Shown here piece by piece: positions 24,431-36,808 of a stretch of DNA of 64,000 nt. A program made the translations under genes and the position numbers. Each line of letters starts with the position of its first letter. The stretch's first letter is position 1. Origin of the DNA: Circinella minor (Eukaryota > Mucoromycota > Mucoromycetes > Mucorales > Lichtheimiaceae); the NCBI GenBank assembly GCA_016758965.1, contig JAEPRB010000044.1, forward strand, positions 62,001 to 126,000, given 5' to 3'. The notes beneath the pieces were generated by a model. That model saw only the letters and a program-made list of their open reading frames with translations. It was not told the DNA's origin and did not search any database.

Positions 24431-26182
24431 AAAAGCAACCATGATAGTGATAAGGTGAACAATTGTTTTTTTTGTCGTCGTATGTACATAACCAATAATA
24501 ATAATGACAACTATACATAATATCTTCTACGCATAAATCATTACTGCTTTGCTTTTTGATTTATTGCGTATTACATCCCCGATTATTTTAACTGATGGGT
24601 AAATTTCGTTTTTTAACCTCTATTCTTCTATAATCCAATGTCTCTTATTATATTACTCTTTTCCACACATTCCCGTGATTGATCTTTTTTTTTTTGAATA
24701 TATAATTACAATAATAAATATCAAATAAATCCCAAATACGTAATGAAACGCTTTGTTTGTATTTATATGTTGTGATGTTCTATATCAGAATGGAAAGAAT
24801 TATTGATCATTCCGACAAAAGGATGTATTAATCATTCACTGTTTTATAAAAAAAAAATGCTACGAGAAATAAAACTATAATACAAAAAGGATATATATAA
24901 AAGAATAAAGCAATAATGAAATAGTATTTATATATAAGATAATATGTAATATATGATTTGTATGTGTATGGTGTATACTAATATTTGTACAGTGAATCAA
25001 ATCGGATGATTCTTGTTATTCTGAGTGTTTGGTATGTATATAAAAAAGGATGCTGTTGGATGCTTGTGCGTAAAACAAACATCAAATTATAATTTGAAAA
25101 TTTTGTCATGGGGTTGTCGTTGTTATGCTTTTTACTGTAATGAAGGAGAAACAAGTGTTGATATTATTTTCTTTTGTGAATCGATGTTTCCTTTTTTAGC
25201 CCGACTAGCTGACTGGACCAAATGCGGCAGTTTTTATGTAGTGCTGGTAACACAGGATTGTAACGAATAACAATGGCGGTGATGAGGTAAGAAGCAGTAC
25301 CTATCGAAAAAAAATGTACTTCGTAAATATAGGTTTGCTTCTTGGCTGTCCAAGGCTTTTTCTTCTTTTATACTTACAATGGCTAAAATAGTAATTTAAT
25401 TGAAATAACGATCGGTACAAAATAAAAAAATGAGATAGAATAATAATACAAGTATCAGTTATTATTAACGATGCTTCTTGGACTTATTAATATTATTTTT
25501 TATATGTTATCTCTACTTACACAATCACTAGACTTGTGTTTGCCTACAAATAATAAGTTATAGTTAGCCATTTATTTAAAGTGTACGCTAAATACGTACT
25601 AAAAAATATCAATAACTTACTGGAACCACAAAGGTAGCAACAAACAAAAGGTTTAGTTGAAGCAGAGGAAGCTTGCATTCTCTTATTAGCTGTTTGTTTG
25701 TTAAAACTATCGACAAGTAAAAAATAAAATAAAAAGAAACGAAAAGAAAGATGGATAAATGCGGGGAGGCGAGGGGTAGGTAAAAAAAGAAGTTTTTATT
25801 ATCATTATTGCACAATACACTGGTCCAGACCATTTTTTTTGGAATAAACATCGGGCCAAAACCAGCTGTCACACGTACAGGATGTTATATTAACATCTTC
25901 CAAAATTTGACATTTGCTGGTCATTCACTAAACGAAACACATGATTTTTTAATCAAAATTATTCATTGGAGTAGCATAAAAATCAATTGCACTTATTGTC
26001 TGCCGCAATTTATCACCGTTGAATTAGTTAAATAGCTATTATATAGTATTGTTTAACTTATATATGTTTATTGTTACTATTATTATTTTATTGTGTTTTG
26101 AAAAGAGATCATTTTAACTAAATCATGTAGATAAACGTAAATCATTAGCATCTTTTTCCATTATTATAAATAAGTTTAATAA
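24431..26182. other. Intergenic interval, 1.75 kb, with a possible tiny CCHC-finger gene
   Basis: Mostly AT-rich sequence between convergent genes. On the minus strand at 25465-25678 three short exons could join to a zinc-knuckle peptide (listed separately). The plus-strand frame at 25025-25270 does not look coding. Confidence 0.4.
25465..25678 (-). CDS. Possible small CCHC zinc-knuckle peptide or 3' end of a longer gene
   Basis: Exons 25621-25678, 25521-25543 and 25465-25482 join in phase. The product starts MQASSASTKPFVCC and contains CYLCGSSKHKSSDC, an exact C-x2-C-x4-H-x4-C zinc knuckle, ending SKKHR. The finger appears only after removing the first intron, whose GTAAGT donor is strong. 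The second intron would be only 38 nt; reading through it instead gives DCVSRDNI and a stop. Thirty-two residues is very short, so this may be the tail of a larger gene whose upstream exons I could not place, or chance. Zinc knuckles usually bind single-stranded nucleic acid. Confidence 0.3.
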
Positions 26183-29100
26183 TTAGATGACTTGCTCGTC
26201 TTTAAACGCATCTGGAAAAGCGGCGTCACACATATAAGGGTTTTGTCCACTGCATAAATGTTAGATAACAATATCATAATCAATAATATAATAACACGCA
26301 AGGAAAACTCTCAAATTTATAAACTAGTCTTTTTATCATTCGTATCTTCTCATTCTTTTATCACTTTATCCAAATCACACCACACACTGATACATTTATA
26401 CACAACAAGAAATTGAAAAGAAAATAACGAAAAAAAAAGTCAACGTACCACCAAAGCGGCTGAAGTGCTTCAGCGCCAATGCCTCGCTTGACTAATCTAT
26501 ATCTCCAGTCGAAAATTCGTAACATGGCGTCGCTTAGGTCACGCTGTTTTTGGTTTTTATCTTGACGACCCGACCACATGATTTCAGCCGCGGCTGCTGT
26601 GCGTGGCCTAATAGAATAATTAGTTTTTTTTTAATAATGTAGAACAATAAAGAATGAAATAATATTTTTCATTGTGGTTTTCATGACGACGCGTCAAAAA
26701 AGCGAAAGGTAGAGAAAAATATACACAAACGTTATTTTTATTGTTTATCTGTTATTGTATATATAGCTAGTGAAAAAAAAGCTTAAAAGGGATTACTTAC
26801 CACAAACGACCATCAAGACTAACACTATCAGTTTGTTCAGCCCATAACGCAACTTCGCCACCCAATACATTCTTGGCTTCTGCGGTTGTCAAATTATAAG
26901 TCATATCATAAGTGTAAATTCGTTGCCAAGTCTTGAAAGGACCACACCAATCACCACCAGAGCCTCCCCAATTAGAAGGGCGGTAATTATCTGTAAGCTG
27001 GTGTCTATCTAATTCTTTGGCAAGTGATTCTGGAATCTTGGGTTGCGTTTGTTCATCATATGACATATCATTGCCTCTATAAAATATTTAATAAATTATG
27101 TTCTTTAATGTTCTTTTTTTCTTGTATCTGCACAATTGTGGAAATATGGAAACATGTTTTGCACAGGTGCATATACACATAAGCATGGGCCACAAACATA
27201 AGTGCGCCATCATGTTTAACTTACGTCCATCCACCATGACCACAATCCAAATACCAAAAATTAGCATGCGAAGCAATCACTTTATAACCCTTCTTTGCTG
27301 CTTCAGTCACTGCGTTTGCCCAAACTTGCAACACCACGTTCTTGGGAATGGGTAACTTGTTATTGGTAACAGAATCTATTTTTTTTTTGGTAAACAAAGT
27401 CCCCAGAAAAAATTCGATAAACACATCACTAGTGAGCTTCTTATACATGTGTGTGTAAATTTTATAAATATATATTCATAACATATGATTTGGAATTAAA
27501 TTTGTTGCTACCTTCCCACAGAATAGCAGTTTTCTTGTTATTTTGAATAAATTCAAGCTCTTTATTCAAGAACATATGCAAGAGATCATCCCCAGTGGCA
27601 CCATGCTCTTGCATATAGTCCCGCACTGATTCTTCTTCTTCCCAACACTTATAAATCGGTTCATCACCACCACCATGAAACCATGCATCTGGGAATAAAG
27701 TAGCGACCTCAGTAATCACCTTGTTGACGATTTCATATGTTTTATTTGCCACTGGATTTAACTGACCAGTAGTAGGTTCAGCCGCATATCTTTCACTCCA
27801 TGTATTGCTTTGATCTAAAAAGAATCGTCCCGAACATGTTCTACATGTATCAATGTTGTGTATTGATTAGTATCCTTATCTAGTAATTTCCATACTTCTG
27901 CTTTGGTTTATTCTGATTCTGATTCTGATTCTGATTCTAATTCTGTTTTTTTTTTCCTTTAATATAATACATACGTGATATCCTTATGAGCCAATCCCCA
28001 AGAAGCAGTATGTGCAGGCTAATAGTTATGTATAATTCAAATATACAGTAGTAGATTTTAGAATTTGTCTGTACGTTAATTTCTGCATAAACATACTCAA
28101 ATATTCTATTTATATACAGCCAATTTAACCATAACTAACCCCTTAATTTTCCTTACCATGTCAATTTCTGGAATAACACGAATGCCTCTCGCCCTTGCAT
28201 ATTGAACAATATTTTGGATATCATTTTTTGTATATACATAACGTTTTTTGTTGATAACATAAGCACCATGATTTGCAAGTTCAGGTGAATTCTCCAGTTT
28301 TAATGGAAAACTTTGTGAATCCGTAATATGCCAATGGAAAACCTGGATTTAATATATAAATTGATGAGCAAAATTAATATTAAAAGTCAAAACGTGGAAA
28401 CACAAGGACACGTGCAGTCCTTTTGCATTGTGTAATAATTTACATTTAGTTTGTTGTAAGCCATAGCGTCGAGGGTTCTTAAAATATCTTTTACAGGGAA
28501 ATAGTTTCTTGAAGTATCTATTAATTGACAACTTTTTGTCAGAAAACATTCAAAATAAATGATTCTATTCCCAAAAACCAAATTTCAAGCATATTCTGAC
28601 TTACCCAACATTAATCCACGATGAGAAAATACAGGAGCATCTTGAATATGAATAGGAGTTTCTGGAATAAACAAATCAGCATTTTCATTGTTGTTGACTT
28701 CATCTTCACCATTATAATCTTGAATTGGCGTATTATCATCGAAAGAACGTGCTTGTACAAGCTGAGAAAATGTTTCAAGACCATGAAGAGCACCCCATAT
28801 TGTGGGAGCTTGTAATGTTGCCTTTCCCCGGGTGCCATCCACATTCAATACATATGATTCATCCACACCAAATTCGAGGTTCTTTGTTGGTTCATTGACT
28901 ATCACTTCTAAGGATTTGAGAGTAGATCCCGCAACTATAGCTTTACGCTGACCACCAACATATGCTTCACCATCCTTGTATGGATTAGGAACTTGTACCT
29001 ATAGCAATACACAGACAAAAAGCATTCGAATTTTTCAGCAACAAAAGTAGAAAAAAAAGACATAATATTACATATATGGTTTAATAATAATAAAGAAAAA

Positions 29101-29416
29101 GAGACTAAAAAATGATGGTCGTACCGGTACCCACTGTTCACGCGCAATCAATTGTGAATAACGTGACACAGCATCATCCAATTCTTTTGGTGCATTTATT
29201 TTGAAGGCTTTCTATATATATAAGTAATATACCATATTATTAATACTTATAAAAGCTGTAGTTATTCTGGCAATATATGATATAAAAAACACACACATCT
29301 AAATTGACATCAATATTTCCAGATTCTACTGTCTGTGGAACAGGCCATAAAAAGACACCCTGAAATGCCCAAGTGATCGACGGATACAAAGCCACTAAAA
29401 GTACAGCCTTTTTCAT
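26183..29416 (-). CDS. Secreted/lysosomal-type GH20 beta-N-acetylhexosaminidase
   Basis: GH20 enzymes remove terminal GlcNAc/GalNAc, in fungi largely from chitin oligomers during wall turnover. The start ATG at 29416 gives [20 protein letters not shown], a typical signal peptide. The GH20b domain follows ([39 protein letters not shown]). The catalytic barrel includes [69 protein letters not shown] and the Asp-Glu catalytic pair in [15 protein letters not shown]-terminal blocks are [43 protein letters not shown] and [15 protein letters not shown]. All catalytic residues expected of the family are present; the pair reads GGGDEP rather than the common GGDEV. About nine introns interrupt the gene; one (near 27905-27945) contains a short ATTCTG hexamer run. 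An alternative upstream Met (29488) would spoil the signal peptide. Confidence 0.93.
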
Positions 29417-30140
29417 GATAACTGTAATAAAATGAAAAAAGAAATAAGAAGAGAAGAAAAGAGGACCAAAGAATGTTTGAAAATACACTGATTAAAAGAG
29501 GAGGGGACTGTACTAATTTCGCGCTTTTCGGAGCCAAGTGTGTTTATGCATCCCTCTCCTTATCACTGCTGAATATCATCATTCCTCGGTTATACAACAA
29601 CTGTTTGAGTCAATCAATCTAGTTTATTTCAGCTCTATAACCTTTTTGGTGTATGGAACCCCTTTCATTATTATGGTGACACTGTTCAGAAAACATTAAT
29701 AAATACGCCACCTGCGCAAGCTTCGGTTAAAATTCTAATGCCATCTTGATACTCCACATCAAATTTGATAGAAAATATTTTTTTTTCCTACTTTTGGACC
29801 TGTCACTTTTTTTTTCAAAATATGTTACCACCAACGTGTCAAACAATTGATACATCATCAGTAAACAATAAGACGTTCCACACAGTAGTAAAAAATTGTA
29901 CCAAGAACATACTTCTTACAAAGTACACTCATTTTATAGTATCAAGGATAATGTCACTTTATACTATATTCATGAATTCCTTATATGTATAACGAATGAT
30001 TATAATGGGCTTCACAAAACAGAAAATGGTATTTTATTAATGCATCTATGCTGAAGCATGTGTTGTTGAATCCCAACATTATTTGACTAAGAATAATCAA
30101 ATGGTGTATAAGTCTAGCAAACGTTTTTTATATTTTATTT
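29417..30140. other. Intergenic region upstream of GH20 gene
   Basis: About 720 bp holding the GH20 promoter and the 3' flank of the TMEM14 gene. AT-rich; no further gene or structured element seen. The frame at 29765-29992 is not convincing. Confidence 0.5.
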
Positions 30141-30538
30141 TTACATATAATCAATCACTTTTTTAACATAGTAACCCCCAGCTGCTAAGGCTACCACTGA
30201 CATTGTCACTGGTACAGGTTTCTTGAATCCACTTTTGATGGCGCGTGGGATCATGGCACCAGCCAGGATGGCAGAAGCAACAACGGCGGTCTCATGTCCA
30301 TAATCTTTGTTTTCCTTAACCAAATAACCTGCATAACCATACAAAGAACCAACAGCTACACCAGCAACTAAGGAGGGAATAGAGCGTGTTCGAGCGAAAC
30401 CGGCAACACCACTATAAATAATAATTAAAATAACAACAATAGAACAAGGTTAATTTATCAGATGATATCCTCTTTTTTTTGCTTTCATACACACAGGTAA
30501 GAAACAGTTGCTTACCCAGCAAGGGAAAGACCGGCCAT
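30141..30538 (-). CDS. TMEM14 family small membrane protein
   Basis: Exons 30516-30538 and 30141-30411 join in phase to a 97-residue protein starting MAGLSLAGGVAGFARTRSIP. It has the TMEM14 pattern: a Gly-rich first segment, the RTRSIPSLVAGVAVGSLYGYAGYL block, a polar loop (KENKDYGHET), then hydrophobic segments ASAILAGAMIPRAIKSGF and VPVTMSVVALAAGGYYVKKV. Three to four membrane spans are expected. Relatives lie in the mitochondrial inner membrane, where vertebrate TMEM14C supports haem synthesis; the fungal role is not established. Its length is normal for the family and the stop is close to the last helix. Confidence 0.88.
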
Positions 30539-30824
30539 TGTATAACAAGGATGATGGGACATTTTTTTTACGTGCTACTGTTGTTGTTGTATGAACGATA
30601 AAAGACGAAACAGTTTCTGTAATTATATGCGTTTTCACATTCTTTCACAAAGCTTATGAAAGTCACTTCAGCTCCCATTTAAACCCCAGCAACTTGCAAA
30701 TATCCAAATATTAATTCCGCGGGCCGAACCTAAGCCAGCCGTGCTACCGCGCACCACGAGTTTGATTCCGAGAAAGCGCGCTTGAAAAGAAAAACATTAA
30801 AGGATTCATTCTGAGGGTCTTTCA

Positions 30825-30866
<42 letters not shown>

Positions 30867-31620
30867 TTTGTTGGTATACACATATTGTATATTACTACAT
30901 CAAGTCGGAAAGCATATAAATATTAGAAACATTGATGAACCACTTTGCATTGAATTTAATATCTGTTAGTACTACGCTTTTTGACTTATGATCCATCCAA
31001 TATTCTTAGATAATCATTAGCGCTGTTGATCAACTACGTAAACTGAACAATAAGGTTGACTACTATTTTTGAGAATCTAATAAACATATTAGTCTGGAGT
31101 TGGTCCATCAAACATAAAGCATTTATGATAGATATGGTTAATTCATATTTATAAAGTCTTCCTAACTTAATAAAACTACAAAAGCAGGAAAAATCGTGTT
31201 TAGAGTGGTTAATAGTCGCAAGGACCTCTTAACACGACCATGTTCAAACATGTGCGTCTCAAAAATATCTTTATCTTGAGTTTTTAGGTGCCTGGATCTA
31301 ATAATTTAACATTTATACGACAAAGTTTCGTAATACACTCGAATGATGATAGTTGCTGATCAATTCAATAACGGTAAAAGACAGTTGCGTTATACGGAAG
31401 TATTCTTCAAAGGCCAATTTGATCAATATTACAAAATCAAAACGGTAAAAAAAAAAAACCATGGTTTATTATCATGAATGCATTAAAATTAACCACCAGT
31501 CTTCATAACCTTATGGACTTGTGACCAAAATTGGAGTCGGTCTTCAAAACAAGCTTTGATGCCACTTGTTCTTTACTGTTGTCTTTGGTATTCCTGACAT
31601 AAAGTACATTTAATACAGGC
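30539..31620. other. Divergent intergenic region with AT/GT microsatellite
   Basis: This 1.1 kb gap separates the minus-strand TMEM14 gene from the plus-strand hydrolase gene and should hold both promoters. It contains an AT run followed by a GT run (about 30825-30866) and a short GC-richer patch at 30717-30783. Otherwise it is AT-rich, with a T-rich tract just before 31760. Confidence 0.5.
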
Positions 31621-33095
31621 ATGTCAAGTGCTTCCAAATCCGCCATTGTATGCGGATTAGTTCACGGATTTCGAGGCGGTGATACCACATTCAAGGTATG
31701 AACGAAATCCTCCAGATTCTGCTATACTTTTCTTCTTTCAACTTTTTGGTTCCTGAAAAAACTATATAATTTATTTTAGGATTTTCCGAATAGATTAAAG
31801 ACAATCGCCATTCACGACCATATTGAAGTCAAAGTATTTCCTAAATATAAAACAGCTGGGTAAAGTAAAACGAAAAATATTCGTCGTAACAAAAACTGTC
31901 ATAACTTTAATTAAGCAACGAGTAAACTTATCATTAACTTTCTTAAAGTGATTTTCAACTTGCTGTAAGTAATCTTCTTGCTTGGCTTCAAGAACAAGCT
32001 GAAATACAACATAAAGCTGGATATGATCATGTTCAATTTGTATTGCTAGGCCATTCGATGGGTGGACTTGTCTGTAAGTCTTTTCTATCACAAAAAAAAA
32101 AGGGGGGGGGGAAGTATTTGCATGATATTTGGGTTTTTGATAATTTTTTTTTAGCTGCCGAAGCGATTCTTCAATGGAAACGGCAACCATCAGTTTTGGA
32201 TGGTGATATTATTGGTCTACTTGCATACGATACACCATTTTATTCTGTTAATCATCGTTTTGTTACTTCTCAAGCAGTAAATCATGCCGAAACTTTAAAT
32301 CGTCATATGAGCCGAATTTGGACTGCAACTAGTACTGCTACTACATCAACGGCAGCTACATCACGTTCTGGTACTTCTGTAACAAGGGCAACCATTGAAT
32401 ATCCTAGTGCAACAACAACAGCAACAAAAAAATCATCATCTTCATGGGGATTATTGGCTGGTGTTGTAGGTGTTGCTGCTGCAGGTGCAGCGGCTTATAT
32501 GGCGCGAGAAAAAATTACAGAGAGCATGACGGATGTTTTTGCTCATCTTGAATTCGTTAGTACCTTGATGGATCTAAATGGTTGTTGGGAAAGGTAAAGA
32601 AATACAGTTTATCATATAAATATTTCTCTTCTTTTTTATTATTTTTTTTATTACTAATATACATAAATACCATCACAAAGAATGCGTCGATTGACCGAAC
32701 TACCAGATGTTATGTTCAAATGCTTTTATGTTCAGGTAAAGCATGAAACTTAGAATTTTAAAAAAAGAGAATGATATGGATTTTATATTTAAATGGGATG
32801 GAGGTTTACATAAAGGATATCCAACAAATACGAATTCTAAGTCGTACATGCTTATTATTTTTAGTTATCGAATGATGATAGTCTAGCAAGTGATCCACGA
32901 ACATTCATTGCTTTACCCCCACCAGAAACAGCCCATCATTTTTTACCAATTCCTTCAAAGATGGAAGGGGAAATTGATGCCCACACAAGCATTTTTGATC
33001 CTAGTAAGAATGATCACTATTATAACTTGGGATTGGATTCTATTTCATTGATTTCCGAAATGGTGGCGAGACACCATCGACAGCATGATAAATAA
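31621..33095 (+). CDS. Alpha/beta-hydrolase (DUF676-like serine esterase/lipase)
   Basis: Exons 31621-31695, 31780-31859, 31949-32073, 32155-32593, 32681-32735 and 32865-33095 join in phase to 334 residues. The fold is shown by VCGLVHGFRGGDTTFKDFPNRL (oxyanion-loop HGFRG), then DFQLAVSNLLAWLQEQ, then the nucleophile elbow HVQFVLLGHSMGGLVSAEAIL, then GDIIGLLAYDTPFYSVNH. This is the pattern of fungal DUF676-like serine hydrolases that act on lipids or esters. A middle segment has a Thr/Ser-rich stretch and a hydrophobic Gly/Ala-rich helix (GLLAGVVGVAAAGAAAYMA) that may insert in a membrane. The C-terminal exon (GLDSISLISEMVARHH) likely supplies the catalytic His; the acid is uncertain. No signal peptide is evident. 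The substrate is unknown. Confidence 0.82.
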
Positions 33096-33526
33096 GGTTT
33101 TAATTTATACACAATACCCTTTTTTTTTCCAATTTAAGTTTTGTTCCAAATGTTCTATTTATCCTCCTACTAGTATTTATTTACCTACAGTTTTGTTATT
33201 ATAATTAATATATGTATTAAAGTGTATATATTTATATACAGTTACCATAGTTTAGTATATTTATTTTTGTTATCTATTTTCGGCGTTGCGGATGGCATGA
33301 TGTCGTCAGTCTTATTTTGAATTAAAAAACAGCAACCATCCACTCAACTTTTTTTTATCACAAGTTTGCAGCTTGATCTATCAAATTTTATCTCTCTATA
33401 TTACTTTCTTCCTCTCTTTCTTTTCTTCTCTTTCGCTCTTTCTTTTCTTTTTTCTTTTTCTTTTTTGCACTTTTCTATTTTACATATAAACGGACATATA
33501 TTTCATATACATAGTAAGGTAGAAAA
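33096..33526. promoter_or_regulatory. Promoter region of the Zn2Cys6 factor with long pyrimidine tract
   Basis: The 3' flank of the hydrolase gene is followed by a striking C/T-only stretch (about 33384-33470) ending some 60 bp before the start codon at 33527. Such pyrimidine tracts are common upstream of fungal start sites and probably mark the core promoter and leader. Confidence 0.5.
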
Positions 33527-36396
33527 ATGACTACATCAGACGATCCTCATTCAACGTCGAAACGAATGAGAATGACACTTGCGTGTGAACGATGCAGGTA
33601 ATATCAGCAACAATAATAGTAATATAGTCGTATTTTAAATGTTTTCTTAAAACATATAGCTAAAAGATACTTTACTTTTCATGAAAATAAAAAACAGATT
33701 AAAGAAAGGTATATAAGACCAATTATAAAAAAACATTGTTCATTTTCTAACAACAATAATATATAAAGTCAAATGTGACTTTGTCCATCCTACCTGTGGT
33801 AGATGTCGTGGAGCTAAAGGTATACATCATCACCATTATCATCAATCCTGACATCAAGTAGCAACAGTAATTAATACTACTACTTTTTATTAAAAGAAAA
33901 AGAAAAAAAGGAGTGATAACTAATTTTACGGATTATGCCGGCTATTATATGCTGATGAGGCTTTTTATTTGTTGTTGTTTTGAAAATCTATATATAGCAA
34001 CATGCTCATACACAGGTGCTCCAACTCAAATTGACTTGTTTAGTTTGATGCAGCTCAATGATACAGTAAGCCAACTGCAAGCTAGAATTGCTGTTATTGA
34101 AAATGGGATTGAGCAAGTACATGACGATACACAATATATTGCCAAGGAAATAAAAAACAAAAAAATGATGAAGAAAAAACACATATTTCCAACAACAGCG
34201 GGAGTGACTACAACAACCTCATGTAATTATGATAATGCCGAGGCCCCGACTACTGCTTCCTCGTCGACATATGCAACCATGCAGCAACAACAACAAAAGC
34301 CAAACTGGGCAGTTTCTTTGACGCCTAATGGATTACGCATCGATACTAATATAATTTCATTAAACGATCTATACGATATTTTACTTTCCGGGTTATCACA
34401 GTTGAGAACAATGACAACAAGTGATAATACACCTTCAACGCCGATCAACACAAATCCAAAAGGAACAGCAACATCTACACCAATACCATCATTATCACCA
34501 TCTGCATCCATTGCAACACAGACAACGAATGTTTCTTCAACAACAGGGGAATCTGTGATGGCGAAGCATGAAAACGATCATTATTATCGTCATGACCATG
34601 GAGAAGATGAAGAAGATGGATTAAATGCTGTAGTTATTAAACATAATCCATTATACAAATCCAAAGATATTATTTTCCCACTTTACAGCGCATGGGAGTC
34701 TGGTAGCAATCATAGTCATATTAGCAACAGTGAATCTCATACATCGTCACGAACATCCCCATCTACACTTGGTGGATCATCAACATGCTGTATCGCACGA
34801 ACATTGCCGCACCCAGAACTACTAGATCAACTCCTCAAAATTTACGAAGAGTGTTTTTTATGTTTACCGTTACCAGATATGGATAATTTTTTGCAACAAT
34901 GCAAACAACAAACAATATCTCCTTTATTAATCAATGCTGTTTTATCATGGTCAGCACGACATGCAGCTATTTACCATGGTATTTTAGGTCAACAAGATCC
35001 AAACAGAGTAGGAGAACCCTATTTTGCTGCAGCCAAGGCACTACTACGTGAAGCATTTTTGATACCACGTATTGAAACCGTACATGCTCTCTTGCTCATG
35101 TACATTTACAGCATTGGCAAGACCGGGGCGGATAGATGCGAATCAGAAGCATATACCCTTTTAGGATTGGCGACTCGCATGGCACTTGATTTGGGTTTAC
35201 ATCGTGCCGGTCCGCATGAAGAGAAGGGTCGACGATTATTTGCTGCATTGGAGTTTTTGGAAACACTATGTGCAGCCCACTCAGATAAACCAATGTTGTT
35301 TCCTCAACAAGCAGAAACAATACAATTATTGGAGCATGAACAACAAGGAGAACGAAGATTTCGGATTGAATTCACAATTCATCGTCACAAGATTAATCAA
35401 ATATATCGTCGTATTCACGCAAGCTGTCATCAAACAGACCCATTATTCAAAACAGTATCTAATTTGGAACGTGAACTTAAAGATTGGTATAAACAGTTAC
35501 CTTGGTATTTTCAGTATAGCCAACAGCAACAGCATCATTATCATCAACAACAGCATAACCGATCCTCAACGACAACTGAGACATCATCACCGTGGACAAG
35601 TACTTCGTTCCGTGAACAAGCTTGTCTGAAACTCAACTTTGAATATCATTTTCAAATGTGTCAACTGTATTCAATCTTTCTACCAAATAATTCAGACAAA
35701 GAACATACAGTTAATTTACTATCACTGCGTTTATGCTTGCATAGTGCAGATGCTATCACAGAGTTGTTGGGTTGTTGGGCTCAACTACAACAATCCTGGT
35801 GTCATTTTACGCTGGATACAATTGTGATGGCATGTCTCGTGTATGGTCATCAATTGAAATCTAACAAAACAGAAATCTTCACACATGCTAAACGTCAAAT
35901 GCAACGTATTGCTGCCTTACTTGAAGCAGCTCCCGTCAAACACCACAAGTATGTACGTACATTAATAACTCGTATTGAAAAACAAACTAGTCCACTATTA
36001 TCACCAAATGATCATGAAGAAAATGCCGATGAAGAAGTTCTAGTATCATCATCATCGTCGTCGTCGTCAATATGGCATGAGCAGCAGCAGGGGCAGGAGC
36101 AGGGGCAGGAGCAGGAGCAGGGGCAACAGCACCAACAACACCCATCACGCACGCCGACTACAACTACTAATGACCCTATGCAACCTCTACCACTACCACT
36201 ACCACCGCAACAGCAACCTTTGGTTATGGGACCTCCTCCTCCAACTACTACAAATGTTTCAACTTCTGCATCATTAGAAGAGGACTGGTCGTGGTTAAAA
36301 CCAACCGATCTGGCTGTTAATGATCTATTCCGTTTTGCAGATTTCATTTATACACCCACTATGGACATGATGGGGTATCAATGGCCACCCATTTAA
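33527..36396 (+). CDS. Zn2Cys6 fungal transcription factor
   Basis: Exons 33527-33597, 33698-33708, 33769-33819 and 33998-36396 join in phase to 843 residues. The N-terminal finger reads ACERCRLKKVKCDFVHPTCG then RCRGAKATC, giving C-x2-C-x6-C-x6-C-x2-C-x6-C, the canonical binuclear zinc cluster. It is assembled from four exons, including an 11-nt microexon. A coiled-coil-like dimerisation helix follows (LMQLNDTVSQLQARIAVIENG). The middle contains the fungal-specific regulatory domain: LLDQLLKIYEECFLCLPLPD, LSWSARHAAIYHG, YSIGKTGADRCESEAYTLLG and ATRMALDLGLHRAG. Low-complexity Ser, GQEQ and Pro/Gln stretches precede the C-terminal DWSWLKPTDLAVNDLFRFAD, a possible activation segment. It would act in the nucleus; its targets are unknown. 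The long in-frame extension upstream of 33998 is intronic. Confidence 0.9.
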
Positions 36397-36808
36397 TAAT
36401 AGATGACAAAAATAATAAAGAAAAAGAAAAGGATAATATATATTATGCATGTTTGAAGGATAAGTACATGAGCAAAGAAAAGAAAAAAAAATATGAATAA
36501 ATAAGAAAAAGAATAAAACTCAAAACAAAGATAAAATGGATAAAGGATGAATAAATTGAAAATCTGGGAGTGAAGTGATAAGTTCTATACATGTACTAAA
36601 ACTACTAATAAAAGAAAAGAGAGAAAAATTATATGTATTTTAAGGTAAAAAGGGAATTGTTATCGTTGTTGTGCATTATTATGTAATGTGTTGATTTTTG
36701 TGAAGTGAGGGGGGGGGGATGTTATATGGTAAAAAATAAAAATAAAGAAAAAAGACAAAAAAAAAAAACAAATACGATATAAAAAGAGATGAGAAAATAG
36801 GAATTAAA
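36397..36808. other. Convergent 3' intergenic region, purine-rich
   Basis: The gap between two convergent genes. The plus strand is strongly A/G-rich, with many GAAAAAGAAAA-type runs and a short G run at ~36711-36718. It should contain both polyadenylation regions. No gene seen. Confidence 0.6.

Noticed and set aside
30717..30783. Possible tRNA gene or tRNA relic in a GC-richer patch
   Set aside because: GAGTTTGATTCC resembles a T-arm and the complement has D-arm-like sequence, but the two lie on opposite strands or in the wrong order, and no cloverleaf forms.
35096..35629. Frames antisense to or overlapping the Zn2Cys6 coding exon
   Set aside because: They are shadows of the conserved fungal transcription factor domain in other frames.
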